41,381 nucleotides of DNA from an uncultured Selenomonadaceae bacterium (GCA_905234505.1 CAJOIA010000021.1:1-41381), one strand, 5' to 3'. Counted from the first letter of the stretch, positions 15,771 through 24,690 are shown. Made by a program: numbers and translations. Notes: generated from the letters alone by a model not told the origin.

Positions 15771-18700
15771 TTATTTGTCTTTGTCGGTGTATGCAAGAAA
15801 AGTTTTATCGTCCTTGGCGAGTGCCTCATAATTCGTCGTTTCCAATTTGCCAACCGAATAATTTTCAGATGTGACTTCAGAAATGTCATCGATTCGCGCA
15901 GTGCCAGAAATAAAATTATCATCTTCAAATAAATCGGCGCTGCTCGTAAAACTTTCAGTGATATATTTCTGCGTGGTTTCATTGCCCGCGCTGTCAATCA
16001 CAGTAATGTTTTTGTTCTTGCCGCTTTTAATCGTTAATGTACCATAATCTCCGACCGTCAGAACAATATTTGAACCGCTAATTGACGAAGCGGTTATCGT
16101 GCCGCTCTCAATTTTAATTTTATCCTGCCCGGCTGCATAATCTTGAATTAAATCATTGCCGGAAGAATAAACATAAATATCAGCACCGCCGCCCAGTGAA
16201 ACTGTATCGTTGCCCGTGCCGCCGTAAACTGTATCAGCGCTTTTGCCTGCTTTAATCGAATTATTTTGTGCATTGCCGATTATTTCAATGCCTTTGGTCA
16301 AAGTAGTAGCGTTAACATTTTTCACGCTCGGATATTCCGATAAATCTATCGCGGTATCAGTAAATTTCGTTCCGATGGTCATAACTCCGCTTTTTACCGT
16401 GACGCCGTTATCGATCGGATAAGTATTTGTAGTTTCGTTACCGTCCGCGTCAATGATTGTAATATTTTTGCCTTTGCCGTTCTTGATTGTTAATTTGCCG
16501 GTTGTAGTAGTGAACACAACATCTGAACTGCTGATGCTCGCGCCGGTGATTGAAACGCCTTCCAATATAATTTTATCTTCTCCGGCTTTGTAATCGGAAA
16601 TAACATCATTATCGCCGCTGTAAACGTAAATGTCAGCGCCCGCGCCCAAACTCACTGTGTCATTGCCAATACCGCCATAAATGGTGTCATCTCCAGAATC
16701 GCCAAAAAGTTTGTCATTGCCAGAGCCGCCGAAAATCACGTCAGAGCCTTCACCGCCATAAACAGTATCAGCACCAGCGCCGCCATAAATTGTATCAATC
16801 GATTTACCGCCGCGAATTAAATTATTCGCCGCATTGCCCAAAATCACCACTTCAGACGAAAGCACGCTTGCATTGACATTCACGATCTTTGAATCAAAAT
16901 CAGCAAGATTAATTTTCTCTTCGGTGAATTGAGTGGAGGCAGTTAATGTATTGCCAGAAAGCGACAGACCGGTAACAAGCGCGGTTTGTGTATCAATGGT
17001 CAAATCTTCAACGCTTGCGTTTCCGATTTGGTTTGCCCGTGAAGAAAATTGTTTTGCAATGTAGCGCATGAAAATATATCCCGCCGAATAAGCATTAATA
17101 TCTTGGTTGGCAGTGTAATTGATATTCAGAGCCCTTTTCAAACTGTCGGGGTCGCTGGCAAGTATTTCAATAGCGCTACCACGTTTATCATCGATACCGT
17201 GAGTTGTTTCCGCCGCGCCGTCCGTGATAAATTGCGGCAAACCGCTATGATTTCGAATATTAGCGCCCATAACTGCGTGAGTAAATTCATGCGCCAAAGT
17301 ACGATCAAGATATTGACTTGGATAATAGCGGTATGCGTCAACATAAGTTTTATCTGTTTCGCCGTTTTCGTCGCCAATGTGGATTGAATCGAACAGGTAC
17401 ATGTTAACAGCCATTACCTGATGGGCAGTGTCGCCCTTTTCAACCCATTCGCCTTTAGAAGAATAGCCACTGCCAGACCAAACCCAAGGCGATACATAAG
17501 CATTAAGCCCGCTCTTCTCATAAATAAATGTGAAATAAATAGAATTATCTTCGATTGTCGAAGAAGAGGCGGAACTGTAGCTGAAATTGTCGCCGTAAGA
17601 TTCGGCAATCAAATTCAATGAAGATTTCGCCCACCAAGAATGAAGCCCTTGCCAAATGTAGCGTTTGGTATTGTCCAGCGAAGAATCATAATAATCAATG
17701 ACAACCGGATTATTATTTGAATCGTATTTGCTAAGATAAATGCGCAGACCGTTAACGTCAAAATAATTATCGGTAAAACTTCTATCAATACTGCCGGTTT
17801 CGTTAACAACAGATTTTGCGTCTTTGTCCTGCGTTGCGCCGCCTGAAGCATCCGAGCCGGTAATTGCGCCGGTATCTTCATTGCTTAAATCGATATCGCA
17901 TTTCTCCAGCAAAAATCTTCTTGCGTTGGAATAGGAGCGGCAATCGCTGATAAGTTTGTCAATGACCTGCTGAATTGTGGTGTACTGAGCGTTTGAAATA
18001 GTATTAATTGCTTCGTTCAACATCAAAACTGCCGCGTCATTGCTTGTCATGGAACCGGTAGCAGTGATTGTTGATTTATCCAGAGAGCCCATAAATTTTT
18101 TAATTACATCTTGCGGAGTAAGTTCTTCGTCGGGGTCGCCGTTGACATTAATATTATCTAGCCCGATACTTGCCGCGTCCGCCAATATAATTTTTGAGCC
18201 GCCGGTTATGCTCACTTCCACGTTATTGCCGGAAATAGATTTTTTAAATTTGCCGCCGACAATTGAAATCATATCGCTTGAGCCGAAACCGTAAATAGTG
18301 TCATTGCCGTCGCCTTTTTTATATTGGTAAATATGACTTTGGGTACTATCGCCGTGAATTATATCGTTGCCCGTGCCCCCAATTACAGTCAAAGTTCCGC
18401 CGCTCAAACTGATATAATCGTTGCCCGCGCCACCATTGACTGAAGAGCCATTACCTGCAAAAATTATTGTATCATTATCAGCGCCGCCGTCAATCGTATT
18501 ATACCAATAGCCGCTTGTTATGCTGAATACATCCTTGCCTTCGCCGCCAGAAAGATTTGAAGAATAATTGTTGCCAACAAAAGTATCATTGCCCTTGCCG
18601 CCGAAAATTTGCGCGTAATTGTTATTGCAATAAATTGAATCGTCGCCGTCGCCCGCGTCAATTGTGGGGTTATTCGCGAAGGCATTATAAATTGTGTCAT

Positions 18701-19790
18701 TTCCCGCTCCGGTATTGATGATTACGTTGCTGCCGGTGTTTTTAATTGAATCAGCACCGTCTCCGCCATTAATTGTAACTGAATCCGCATGGTCGTTGTT
18801 AATCGTATCGTCATAGTCACTGCCATTAAGCAAAATTCCTGGCACGGTATTTGTAATGTTTTTGCCCTTGTCATCGCTAACCACAGTGAAAGTGCCGCCG
18901 ATTATATTAATTTCTGTGGAACTTGCATCGCTAAGTGTAATGGCGCCTGAACCAATGACGCTGATAATAACATCGTTTGCAACAGTTTCGCGCGTATAAA
19001 TCACGTTGCCGCTAAGCGAAATTGTATCATTTAAACTGTATCCGCTGATAATATCGTTGCCGTCGCCTGAGGAATATTGATAGATAATATTAGTTTTACC
19101 AAGTTTAGAAATTGAATCGTCGCCAGTGCCTCCGCTGACAGTGGCATAACCAGTATTGGCATTTTCATTGAAGATGATAACGTCATTACCTGCGCCGCTC
19201 TTTATTGAAGTTGAGCCAGTACTACTTATGATGGTGTCATTGCCGGCGCCCGCGTCAATAGTTACTGAAGAGCCGCCATTAAAAATACTGTCATCACCGG
19301 CTCCCGCGTTTATTTTGGTAAAGCGCCCGCCGTTCCAAATTTTGTCGTTGTCCGCGCCGCCTTCAATCTCAACAGAATCAACGCCACTATTTTCCAGATA
19401 ATCATTGCCCGCGCCGCCATTTATTGAGCTCCCCTCTGATGAACCATAGATCTGGATGCTGTCATTACCAGCGCCGCCGTCGATTGTAACTCCTTCAGCT
19501 CCATTTCGCACAATATCATTGCCGCCAAGCGCGCTCAAGATTGTATTTGCCGTTGTATTTGAATAGGTATCGTCGCCTTCCGTGAAAATATCAGGTTTAA
19601 TCGTCGGGGAAATATTTAGCGTCTTGCCTTTTGCGCCAAATAAAACCATTGAACCGTTTCCTGCGCTGATTATAACATTATCGCCGCTCTCTGTGGTTGA
19701 ATATGAAATTCCGCCGCCGATTGAAATTGTTGTATTTGCGTTGTAGCCGAAAATGCTATCATTGCCGCTACCCGATTCATAAATAATCAA
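15771..19790 (-). CDS. RTX-type calcium-binding repeat protein with embedded HExxH metallopeptidase (3' part of a broken locus)
   Basis: 1339 residues. Residues 1 to about 560 are beta-solenoid repeats of the GGxGxDxI type. A middle domain (about 640-960) holds LAHEFTHAVMG followed by TDGAAE, the arrangement of a gluzincin-type zinc peptidase. After it come canonical RTX nonapeptides (IYGGAGADTVYGGEGSD) and an acidic C-terminus suited to type I secretion. The listed start TTG 19790 overlaps the previous stop as TTGA and has no ribosome binding site. The frame upstream of it is open as DYITLGADSSN, so this is really a continuation of 21657-19787 after a frameshift. The secretion ABC/HlyD/TolC genes are not in the window. 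Calcium-dependent folding after export is inferred from the family. Confidence 0.8.
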   Translation of the reverse strand: MIIYESGSGNDSIFGYNANTTISIGGGISYSTTESGDNVIISAGNGSMVLFGAKGKTLNISPTIKPDIFTEGDDTYSNTTANTILSALGGNDIVRNGAEGVTIDGGAGNDSIQIYGSSEGSSINGGAGNDYLENSGVDSVEIEGGADNDKIWNGGRFTKINAGAGDDSIFNGGSSVTIDAGAGNDTIISSTGSTSIKSGAGNDVIIFNENANTGYATVSGGTGDDSISKLGKTNIIYQYSSGDGNDIISGYSLNDTISLSGNVIYTRETVANDVIISVIGSGAITLSDASSTEINIIGGTFTVVSDDKGKNITNTVPGILLNGSDYDDTINNDHADSVTINGGDGADSIKNTGSNVIINTGAGNDTIYNAFANNPTIDAGDGDDSIYCNNNYAQIFGGKGNDTFVGNNYSSNLSGGEGKDVFSITSGYWYNTIDGGADNDTIIFAGNGSSVNGGAGNDYISLSGGTLTVIGGTGNDIIHGDSTQSHIYQYKKGDGNDTIYGFGSSDMISIVGGKFKKSISGNNVEVSITGGSKIILADAASIGLDNINVNGDPDEELTPQDVIKKFMGSLDKSTITATGSMTSNDAAVLMLNEAINTISNAQYTTIQQVIDKLISDCRSYSNARRFLLEKCDIDLSNEDTGAITGSDASGGATQDKDAKSVVNETGSIDRSFTDNYFDVNGLRIYLSKYDSNNNPVVIDYYDSSLDNTKRYIWQGLHSWWAKSSLNLIAESYGDNFSYSSASSSTIEDNSIYFTFIYEKSGLNAYVSPWVWSGSGYSSKGEWVEKGDTAHQVMAVNMYLFDSIHIGDENGETDKTYVDAYRYYPSQYLDRTLAHEFTHAVMGANIRNHSGLPQFITDGAAETTHGIDDKRGSAIEILASDPDSLKRALNINYTANQDINAYSAGYIFMRYIAKQFSSRANQIGNASVEDLTIDTQTALVTGLSLSGNTLTASTQFTEEKINLADFDSKIVNVNASVLSSEVVILGNAANNLIRGGKSIDTIYGGAGADTVYGGEGSDVIFGGSGNDKLFGDSGDDTIYGGIGNDTVSLGAGADIYVYSGDNDVISDYKAGEDKIILEGVSITGASISSSDVVFTTTTGKLTIKNGKGKNITIIDADGNETTNTYPIDNGVTVKSGVMTIGTKFTDTAIDLSEYPSVKNVNATTLTKGIEIIGNAQNNSIKAGKSADTVYGGTGNDTVSLGGGADIYVYSSGNDLIQDYAAGQDKIKIESGTITASSISGSNIVLTVGDYGTLTIKSGKNKNITVIDSAGNETTQKYITESFTSSADLFEDDNFISGTARIDDISEVTSENYSVGKLETTNYEALAKDDKTFLAYTDKDK

Positions 19791-19845
19791 ATTGCTACTG
19801 TCAGCGCCAAGAGTGATATAGTCATAATTGTAACGTTTTTGCCGC
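19510..19845 (-). repeat. tandem duplication, copy 2 of the conserved block
   Basis: About 335 bases are nearly identical (small substitutions only) to 20352-20693, at a constant offset of 842 bases. The block encodes the end of one repeat group (GKNVTI), the frameshift site and the following module IIYESGSGNDSIFGYNAN up to TANTILSALGGND. Confidence 0.8.
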
Positions 19846-20632
19846 TGAAATTTTGAATAGAATCCTCGCCCGCGCCGCCGGAAATTGTGACGTTGCTGCC
19901 TGTGTTATAGATAGTATCTTTATCAGCGCCGCCAATAAGCGTTGAGCTATTGCCCCAATTATACAGCGTATCAGAACCCGCGCCGCCGTCCATAAAAATC
20001 GAATCGCCAAAGTTGACGGTATTTCTAATGCTGTCATTACCAGCGCCGCCAATTACCGTGACGTTGTCGCCGCCTTCATTTTCAACAATATCATTACCGT
20101 CTCCGGCGTCAATTTTTACATTATTTGCAACGTCGCCGCTGGTGTAATTAGAACCGTCCAAATATCCTTTGTTCCAATTACGAATGGTGTCGTTGCCAGC
20201 ACCGCCATCGATTGTTACGCTGTCAGCATGATTCATAATATAATCAGCGTCCGCACCGCCGAAAATTGAGCTGCCACCGGACATTGAATAATTAAAAATA
20301 TTATCTTTACCAGCATCGCCGTCGATTATTACATTGTGAGCTGAATTATAAATATAATCGTTGCCGCCAAGCGCGCTTAAAATTGTATTCGCAGTTGTAT
20401 TTGAATAGGTATCATCACCTTCAGTGAAAAATTCTAGTTGAATGGACGGGAAAATATTTAGAGTCTTACCCTTCGCGCCAAATAAAACCATTGAACCGTT
20501 TCCTGCGCTGATCATAACATTATCGCCGCTCTCGGTGGTTGAATATGAAATTCCGCCGCCTATTGAGATTGTTGTATTTGCGTTGTAGCCGAAAATGCTA
20601 TCATTGCCGCTACCCGATTCATAAATAATCAA
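19787..20632 (-). CDS. RTX-type repeat protein, middle fragment of the broken locus
   Basis: 281 residues of beta-solenoid repeats (GGAGNDTIRNW and the like). Its first 95 residues are almost identical to the start of the next fragment. It ends in TISLLALTVAI, which is an out-of-frame reading of DYITLGADSSN, and its TTG start overlaps the previous stop as TTGA, just as at 19787-19790. No ribosome binding site precedes it. It is a piece of the same gene as its neighbours. The deletion at its 3' junction is 6 bases longer than that at its 5' junction, which keeps the frame relation identical. Confidence 0.7.
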   Translation of the reverse strand: MIIYESGSGNDSIFGYNANTTISIGGGISYSTTESGDNVMISAGNGSMVLFGAKGKTLNIFPSIQLEFFTEGDDTYSNTTANTILSALGGNDYIYNSAHNVIIDGDAGKDNIFNYSMSGGSSIFGGADADYIMNHADSVTIDGGAGNDTIRNWNKGYLDGSNYTSGDVANNVKIDAGDGNDIVENEGGDNVTVIGGAGNDSIRNTVNFGDSIFMDGGAGSDTLYNWGNSSTLIGGADKDTIYNTGSNVTISGGAGEDSIQNFSGKNVTIMTISLLALTVAI

Positions 20633-20693
20633 ATTGCTACTGTCAGCGCCAAGAGTGATATAGTCACAGCATTAATTGTAACGTTTTTGCCGT
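20352..20693 (-). repeat. tandem duplication, copy 1 of the conserved block
   Basis: Near-identical to 19510-19845, offset 842 bases. 842 is not a multiple of three, which agrees with the reading frame changing at each block. Confidence 0.8.
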
Positions 20694-21657
20694 CATTTAA
20701 AATGCTGTCATTGCCAGCACCCGCAGTAATTTTTACAGTGCTGCCGGTGTTGTTAACTGTGTCATTGCCATTACCAGCGTCAATTACAACGTCATTTGCT
20801 AATTGGTCAGATACTAAAGAGCCAGATTCGTAATATGTGCGCGAATTTCCGAGATAATCATCACCGTCGCCGCCAATCATTGTAGATTTGTCACCGGTAT
20901 TTACAATAAAGTCGTTATCAGCGCCGCCGTCCATTTGGAAATTTTCTTTAGTAGTCCAGTTATAAAGGCTGTCTTTACCCGTGCCGCCTTTCATCGTTAA
21001 ATTACTGCCTTCGTACGAATAAATGTAGTCGTTGCCCGCGCCGCCGTCCATTGAAACATTGCTACCAGCGTTGTAAATGTAATCCTCGCCATTACCGGCA
21101 TTTATGAAAACATTTTCACCGCCGCCGCCATTTCTGTAATTTTTGATGCTGTCATTACCCGCGGCGCCATCAATCGTCACGTTACTACCGAAATTCACAA
21201 TTTCATCAGCGCCATCTCCGCCATTCATTGAAACGGAATTTGCGCCGCCATTCCAAGTATCATTCCATAGCAAATCACTACCCGCGCCGCCAATAATCGT
21301 CGCATTGTTCGCTCGATTGTCAAGGTGATCGTCACCATCTCCGCCGTCAATCGTGGAATTTCCGCCATAATTCCAAATGCTGTCCACGTCGCCTCCGCCA
21401 TTGATATAAGACATTGCCCCATAATTATTGATGCTATCAATGCCGTCTCCAGTTGTTATCTTTGCCAAGCCGCCGGAATTGTAAACAGAATCTTTTCCTG
21501 CACCAGTCTGAATAATTGCCATGCTGCCGAAATTTTTAATGCTGTTGTCGCCGTCGCCCGCAATTATTGTTGATATGCTGCCGGTATTTTCAACTGTATC
21601 ATTTTCCGCGCCCAATGTAACAAGCGCCAGGCTTTTTGTGTTTTTAATATTGCTCAT
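20629..21657 (-). CDS. RTX-type repeat protein, 5' part of the broken locus
   Basis: 342 residues starting at ATG 21657 behind AAGGAGGAA; the longer frame reads through that site. The N-terminus SNIKNTKSLALVTLGAENDT has no signal peptide, as expected for type I secretion substrates. Repeats of about 20 residues follow (xNxGSNVTIDGGAGNDSI), each a turn of a beta-roll that can bind calcium. It ends in an out-of-frame tail (TISLLALTVAI) caused by a small deletion before DYITLGADSSN. With frames restored, 21657-15771 would be one protein of about 1960 residues. 21691-21818 upstream is AT-rich and has no gene. Confidence 0.75.
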   Translation of the reverse strand: MSNIKNTKSLALVTLGAENDTVENTGSISTIIAGDGDNSIKNFGSMAIIQTGAGKDSVYNSGGLAKITTGDGIDSINNYGAMSYINGGGDVDSIWNYGGNSTIDGGDGDDHLDNRANNATIIGGAGSDLLWNDTWNGGANSVSMNGGDGADEIVNFGSNVTIDGAAGNDSIKNYRNGGGGENVFINAGNGEDYIYNAGSNVSMDGGAGNDYIYSYEGSNLTMKGGTGKDSLYNWTTKENFQMDGGADNDFIVNTGDKSTMIGGDGDDYLGNSRTYYESGSLVSDQLANDVVIDAGNGNDTVNNTGSTVKITAGAGNDSILNDGKNVTINAVTISLLALTVAI

Positions 21658-21818
21658 AAAAAATATTCCTCCTTCCAATACAAGTTTCAAAATTTAAATC
21701 GAGCATAGTATAACAATTTGAATGATTACTTTCAAGAAATCTTAATGAATTTTTAATTTCTGCGCGAAAGATGCTGTTTCATTTTTCCAAAAGCATAGTA
21801 ATGATTTTATAAAAAAAT

Positions 21819-21848
21819 TTGACAAATCTTGTTCGAGTGTACTATATT
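21819..21848 (+). promoter_or_regulatory. promoter of the binding protein-diguanylate cyclase operon
   Basis: A perfect TTGACA (21819-21824), an 18-base spacer and TATATT (21843-21848). The leader would be about 45 bases, with GGAGA before ATG 21900. Confidence 0.7.
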
Positions 21849-21899
21849 AACGCTAGAATTTGTGAACGAGTTACATATAAATTTTTTGGAGATTTTAAA

Positions 21900-22871
21900 A
21901 TGAAACTGAATGTGTTCAAGTGGATTTTTTGTATAGCATTCGTGGCAATTTTTATATCGGGTTGCACAGGGACTGAAGATGATATTGTCGTGATAAATGA
22001 TAAGCCGGTTAGTCGCGAAAAAAATTATTCCACTGACGAAAATGAATACAGAATTTACCTAATTACAATGGATCTGGCGGATGATTTTTGGCGCTCGATT
22101 GATTCCGGCTGCAGGCAAGCCGTTGAAGAAATTGGCTACATTGATTATCATTGGATAGGTCCGGACGTCAATGAAGACGCGCCGCAAATGGAATGCATAG
22201 ATCAGGCGGTGGCCGAAGAGGCTGATGCAATTTTGTTAGCAGCAAGTTCCCCGCGCGGTGTTAATGCAAGTTTGGAAAAAGCAGAGGCAGCAGGCGTCAA
22301 AATTATTTACGTGGATAATGCGGCTGAATTTGACTGCGTTGCATTTTTGGCGACGGACAACGAACTTGCCGGAATGGTAGCCGCTGAAACATTGCAAGAA
22401 GCTCTCAGCAAAGCAGGAATAACTTCAGGCACAATCGGCTTGGCGGTAAATAAAGCTAACGTTACCAGCACGGCGCTCAGAGTTAAAGGTTTCCGCAAAA
22501 AATTTGAAGGCACTAAATTTGTTCTGGACAATACTTTCTTCATGGAAGACACGCCGCAGAATTTGAAAAAATATGTTGCCAATCACCCAGAGTACGTTGC
22601 ATTTTTCGGCTCGAATGAGAGAACTGCTCTTGCCATTGGCGAGCAAATGCGCGATTCTGGCTCAAAGCAAATTGTTATGGGCTTTGATACTTCCGACGCA
22701 GTTTTGACTTTATTGCACGATGGTTATTTATATGCTACTTTGCAACAACGCCCTCAAACTATGGGGCACGACGGCGTTAAAATTGCAATTGAAGCGCTGA
22801 AAGGCGAATACACAGACACAAATGTTAGAGTTGATACCGGCGTAAGAGTTCTTCACAAAGATTCAATTTAG
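21900..22871 (+). CDS. sugar-binding-type periplasmic lipoprotein (PBP family 1, RbsB-like)
   Basis: 323 residues. A signal peptide ends in the lipobox FISGC (C22), so it is membrane-anchored. The body is a type 1 periplasmic binding protein: IYLITMDLADDFWRSIDSGC, AVEEADAILLAASSPRGVNA, KIIYVDNAAEFD, then GFDTSDAVLTLLHDGYLYAT, as in ribose/galactose binders. No ABC transporter genes are near it. Instead a membrane diguanylate cyclase starts 10 bases downstream, which suggests it is a sensor subunit rather than a transport part. ATG 21900 follows GGAGA. Ligand unknown. Confidence 0.85.
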   Translation: MKLNVFKWIFCIAFVAIFISGCTGTEDDIVVINDKPVSREKNYSTDENEYRIYLITMDLADDFWRSIDSGCRQAVEEIGYIDYHWIGPDVNEDAPQMECIDQAVAEEADAILLAASSPRGVNASLEKAEAAGVKIIYVDNAAEFDCVAFLATDNELAGMVAAETLQEALSKAGITSGTIGLAVNKANVTSTALRVKGFRKKFEGTKFVLDNTFFMEDTPQNLKKYVANHPEYVAFFGSNERTALAIGEQMRDSGSKQIVMGFDTSDAVLTLLHDGYLYATLQQRPQTMGHDGVKIAIEALKGEYTDTNVRVDTGVRVLHKDSI

Positions 22872-22881
22872 GTGAACTGAA

Positions 22882-24039
22882 ATGAAGTACAGCACAAAAC
22901 TTTTAATTGCGAATTGCATTCCGGTTATCGTCTTTGCAATTATTTCGCTGATAATCGGGTTTACGCAATTTCGCACAAGTCTTTATAATGAAAAGCAGGG
23001 CAATTTGAAATCAACGGCTCTGGCGGCTATGGCTTTTTATTCCAGTCACGGTTACGGCGATTATGGCAGGAAGGGCGACGGCAATGTTTGGCGCGGAATG
23101 AATTTTAATATCTCAACCGAAACAGACGTTGTTGACGATTTGAAATTGCAAACCGGCGTGGACATTACTTTTTTCTTTAAAGATATGCCTGAAATGACTT
23201 CGATAATTGACAATTCCGGTGAGCGCAAAGTTTTTATTAGTGCAATGGATTATCTGAAAGATCATACGCTGGCTGAGGGCGCGCAGCTTTGGTGTCGCAG
23301 TATAAAAGTTAACGGCGTTCAATGTCAAGCTTATATAATTCCGATTCGGCAGGACAGCGACAAAAGCATTACCGGCGCGCTTATGGCGTCTCAGCCTATC
23401 GCCGGTTTTAATAGGATTATCCAAAATTATATTTTAACAATGCTTGCCGCTGTGGTGATTATTCTTGTTGCTGCGTTTTTATTTATTCGCTGGTACGTTG
23501 CACGTTTCGCACAGGAATTTTACGCCGTGACCGACAAGAGCAAGCGCGATTTGCTGACCGGCTTATACAATAAGCGCTCTTTCGAGGAAGAAGTTAAAAA
23601 TACTATAGCCACTCAGAAACCGGAAGATGTATCAGTTCTGTTAATTTTCGACTTTGATAATTTTAAACATGTAAATGATCATTATGGGCATCAAACCGGC
23701 GATGAAGTTTTGCGGGCTTTCGCGCAGATTTTAACCCGCGCTTTCCGCACCAAAGATTTAATCGGGCGAATCGGCGGCGATGAATTTATGGTATTTATGC
23801 CGGATATGGCGGAAGATATTCTTAGACGCGCGGACGAAATTTCACAAGAAATTTTAAATGAGCTTGCGCGCTTAAAAATCGGTGAAGCAGGACCATTTTC
23901 TTGCAGTATCGGAATAGGCACTGATTCAACCGGTTATAAATTCCAAGAGCTTTATGAACTGGCGGACAGCGCACTTTATGAATCCAAAGAGCGCGGCAAA
24001 GCCTGTTATGTCAGATTTTCTTCAAATGATAAACGTTGA
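22882..24039 (+). CDS. membrane diguanylate cyclase with an extracytoplasmic sensor domain
   Basis: 385 residues: a TM helix (about 8-28), an extracytoplasmic domain (30-180) resembling a single Cache domain (WRGMNFNISTETDVVDDLKL, GALMASQPI), a second TM helix (about 187-207), and a GGDEF domain. The active site GGDEF is at 298-302, and the product-inhibition site RTKD (289-292) sits exactly five residues before it, so it should make c-di-GMP and be feedback-inhibited. AGGTGA lies 7 bases before the ATG, right after the stop of the binding protein gene. The two form an operon closed by a strong terminator. Confidence 0.9.
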   Translation: MKYSTKLLIANCIPVIVFAIISLIIGFTQFRTSLYNEKQGNLKSTALAAMAFYSSHGYGDYGRKGDGNVWRGMNFNISTETDVVDDLKLQTGVDITFFFKDMPEMTSIIDNSGERKVFISAMDYLKDHTLAEGAQLWCRSIKVNGVQCQAYIIPIRQDSDKSITGALMASQPIAGFNRIIQNYILTMLAAVVIILVAAFLFIRWYVARFAQEFYAVTDKSKRDLLTGLYNKRSFEEEVKNTIATQKPEDVSVLLIFDFDNFKHVNDHYGHQTGDEVLRAFAQILTRAFRTKDLIGRIGGDEFMVFMPDMAEDILRRADEISQEILNELARLKIGEAGPFSCSIGIGTDSTGYKFQELYELADSALYESKERGKACYVRFSSNDKR

Positions 24040-24057
24040 ATTAGTTTAATCAAAAAA

Positions 24058-24087
24058 TGCTTCCGCAATCGGAGGCAATTTTTTTTT
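24058..24087 (+). terminator. terminator after the diguanylate cyclase gene
   Basis: TGCTTCCG (24058-24065) pairs with CGGAGGCA (24070-24077) around CAAT, followed by nine T. Confidence 0.85.
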
Positions 24088-24090
24088 GTC

Positions 24091-24120
24091 AAAAAAAAAG
24101 CCCGCGAATTTTCTTCACGG
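24091..24120 (-). terminator. terminator after the coiled-coil repeat gene
   Basis: On the minus strand CCGTGAA (24120-24114) pairs with TTCGCGG (24108-24102), one G-U pair, followed by GC and nine T (24099-24091). Confidence 0.7.
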
Positions 24121-24153
24121 ACTCTGAAGCATTTACAAAACTAATTGTTTATT

Positions 24154-24654
24154 TTACTTTTTCAACAACTTTTTAGCTTGGTCAATTTGTTTTTTGGTAT
24201 TTTTAGCTTGATCGTAGGTTTCTTTCATTGTGTCAAGGGTAGTCTTGCCAGTTTTATCTGTATCGAGTGTAGTTTTGCCGATTTTATCTTTGTCAAGGGT
24301 AGTTTTGCCAATCTTATCTTTGGCATTGTCAATTTCGTTTCTGGCATTATCGACCTTGTTTTTAGTCTTGTCTAATTTATTTTTGGTATCATCAACTTTA
24401 TCTTTGGCATCGTTAAATTTATTTTTGGTATCGTCAACTTTATCTTTAGCATCGTTAAATTTATTTTTGATATCGTCAACTTTATTTTTGGCTTCGGTAA
24501 CTTTCTTTTTAGTATCATCGACTTTTTTCTTGGTCTCGTAAGCTTTTTTCATATCGTCTAATGAAGTTGCGCTGGCGGTTTGCAAATTTCCGGCTGAAAT
24601 TCCAAAAACAAAAGCGCCTATCAAAGCGCCGCTCAAAATCTTTTTCAAGTTCAT
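24154..24654 (-). CDS. exported coiled-coil repeat protein (LEA-like)
   Basis: 166 residues. A signal peptide (MNLKKILSGALIGAFVFGIS...ASA) is followed by highly repetitive Lys/Asp-rich sequence. First come 14-residue double heptads (DKVDDTKNKFNDAK, about four copies with variation, residues about 50-110), then three 10-residue units (DKIGKTTLDK, about 115-145), then a final helical end. Almost no bulky hydrophobics or Cys are present. It would form a long soluble coiled coil in the periplasm, or a disordered protectant like LEA proteins. ATG 24654 follows GGGAGGAA; upstream codons read through that site. Function unknown. Confidence 0.7.
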   Translation of the reverse strand: MNLKKILSGALIGAFVFGISAGNLQTASATSLDDMKKAYETKKKVDDTKKKVTEAKNKVDDIKNKFNDAKDKVDDTKNKFNDAKDKVDDTKNKLDKTKNKVDNARNEIDNAKDKIGKTTLDKDKIGKTTLDTDKTGKTTLDTMKETYDQAKNTKKQIDQAKKLLKK

Positions 24655-24684
24655 AGTAAATTCCTCCCACATCAAGATTTGCAC

Positions 24685-24690
24685 ATTATA
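24685..24690 (-). promoter_or_regulatory. -10 box for the coiled-coil repeat gene
   Basis: TATAAT on the minus strand, about 30 bases before the start codon. No good -35 box is present at the right distance; the octamer CTGCGCGA (24699-24706) lies where the spacer would be. Confidence 0.45.

Noticed and set aside
20629-20693. Programmed -1 ribosomal frameshift joining the RTX fragments
   Set aside because: In the first copy the target frame has a TAA only six bases before the shift point and there is no slippery heptamer in between. A deletion explains both copies better.
15771-21657. CRISPR-like or satellite DNA, because of dense short repeats
   Set aside because: The repeats are codon-based GGxGxD units of variable sequence inside long open frames, with no constant repeat-spacer structure.
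24230-24541. A plus-strand hydrophobic repeat protein (LSRVVLPILSL...)
   Set aside because: It is the antisense of the Lys/Asp repeat gene. The minus strand has a signal peptide, ribosome binding site and terminator; the plus frame has none.
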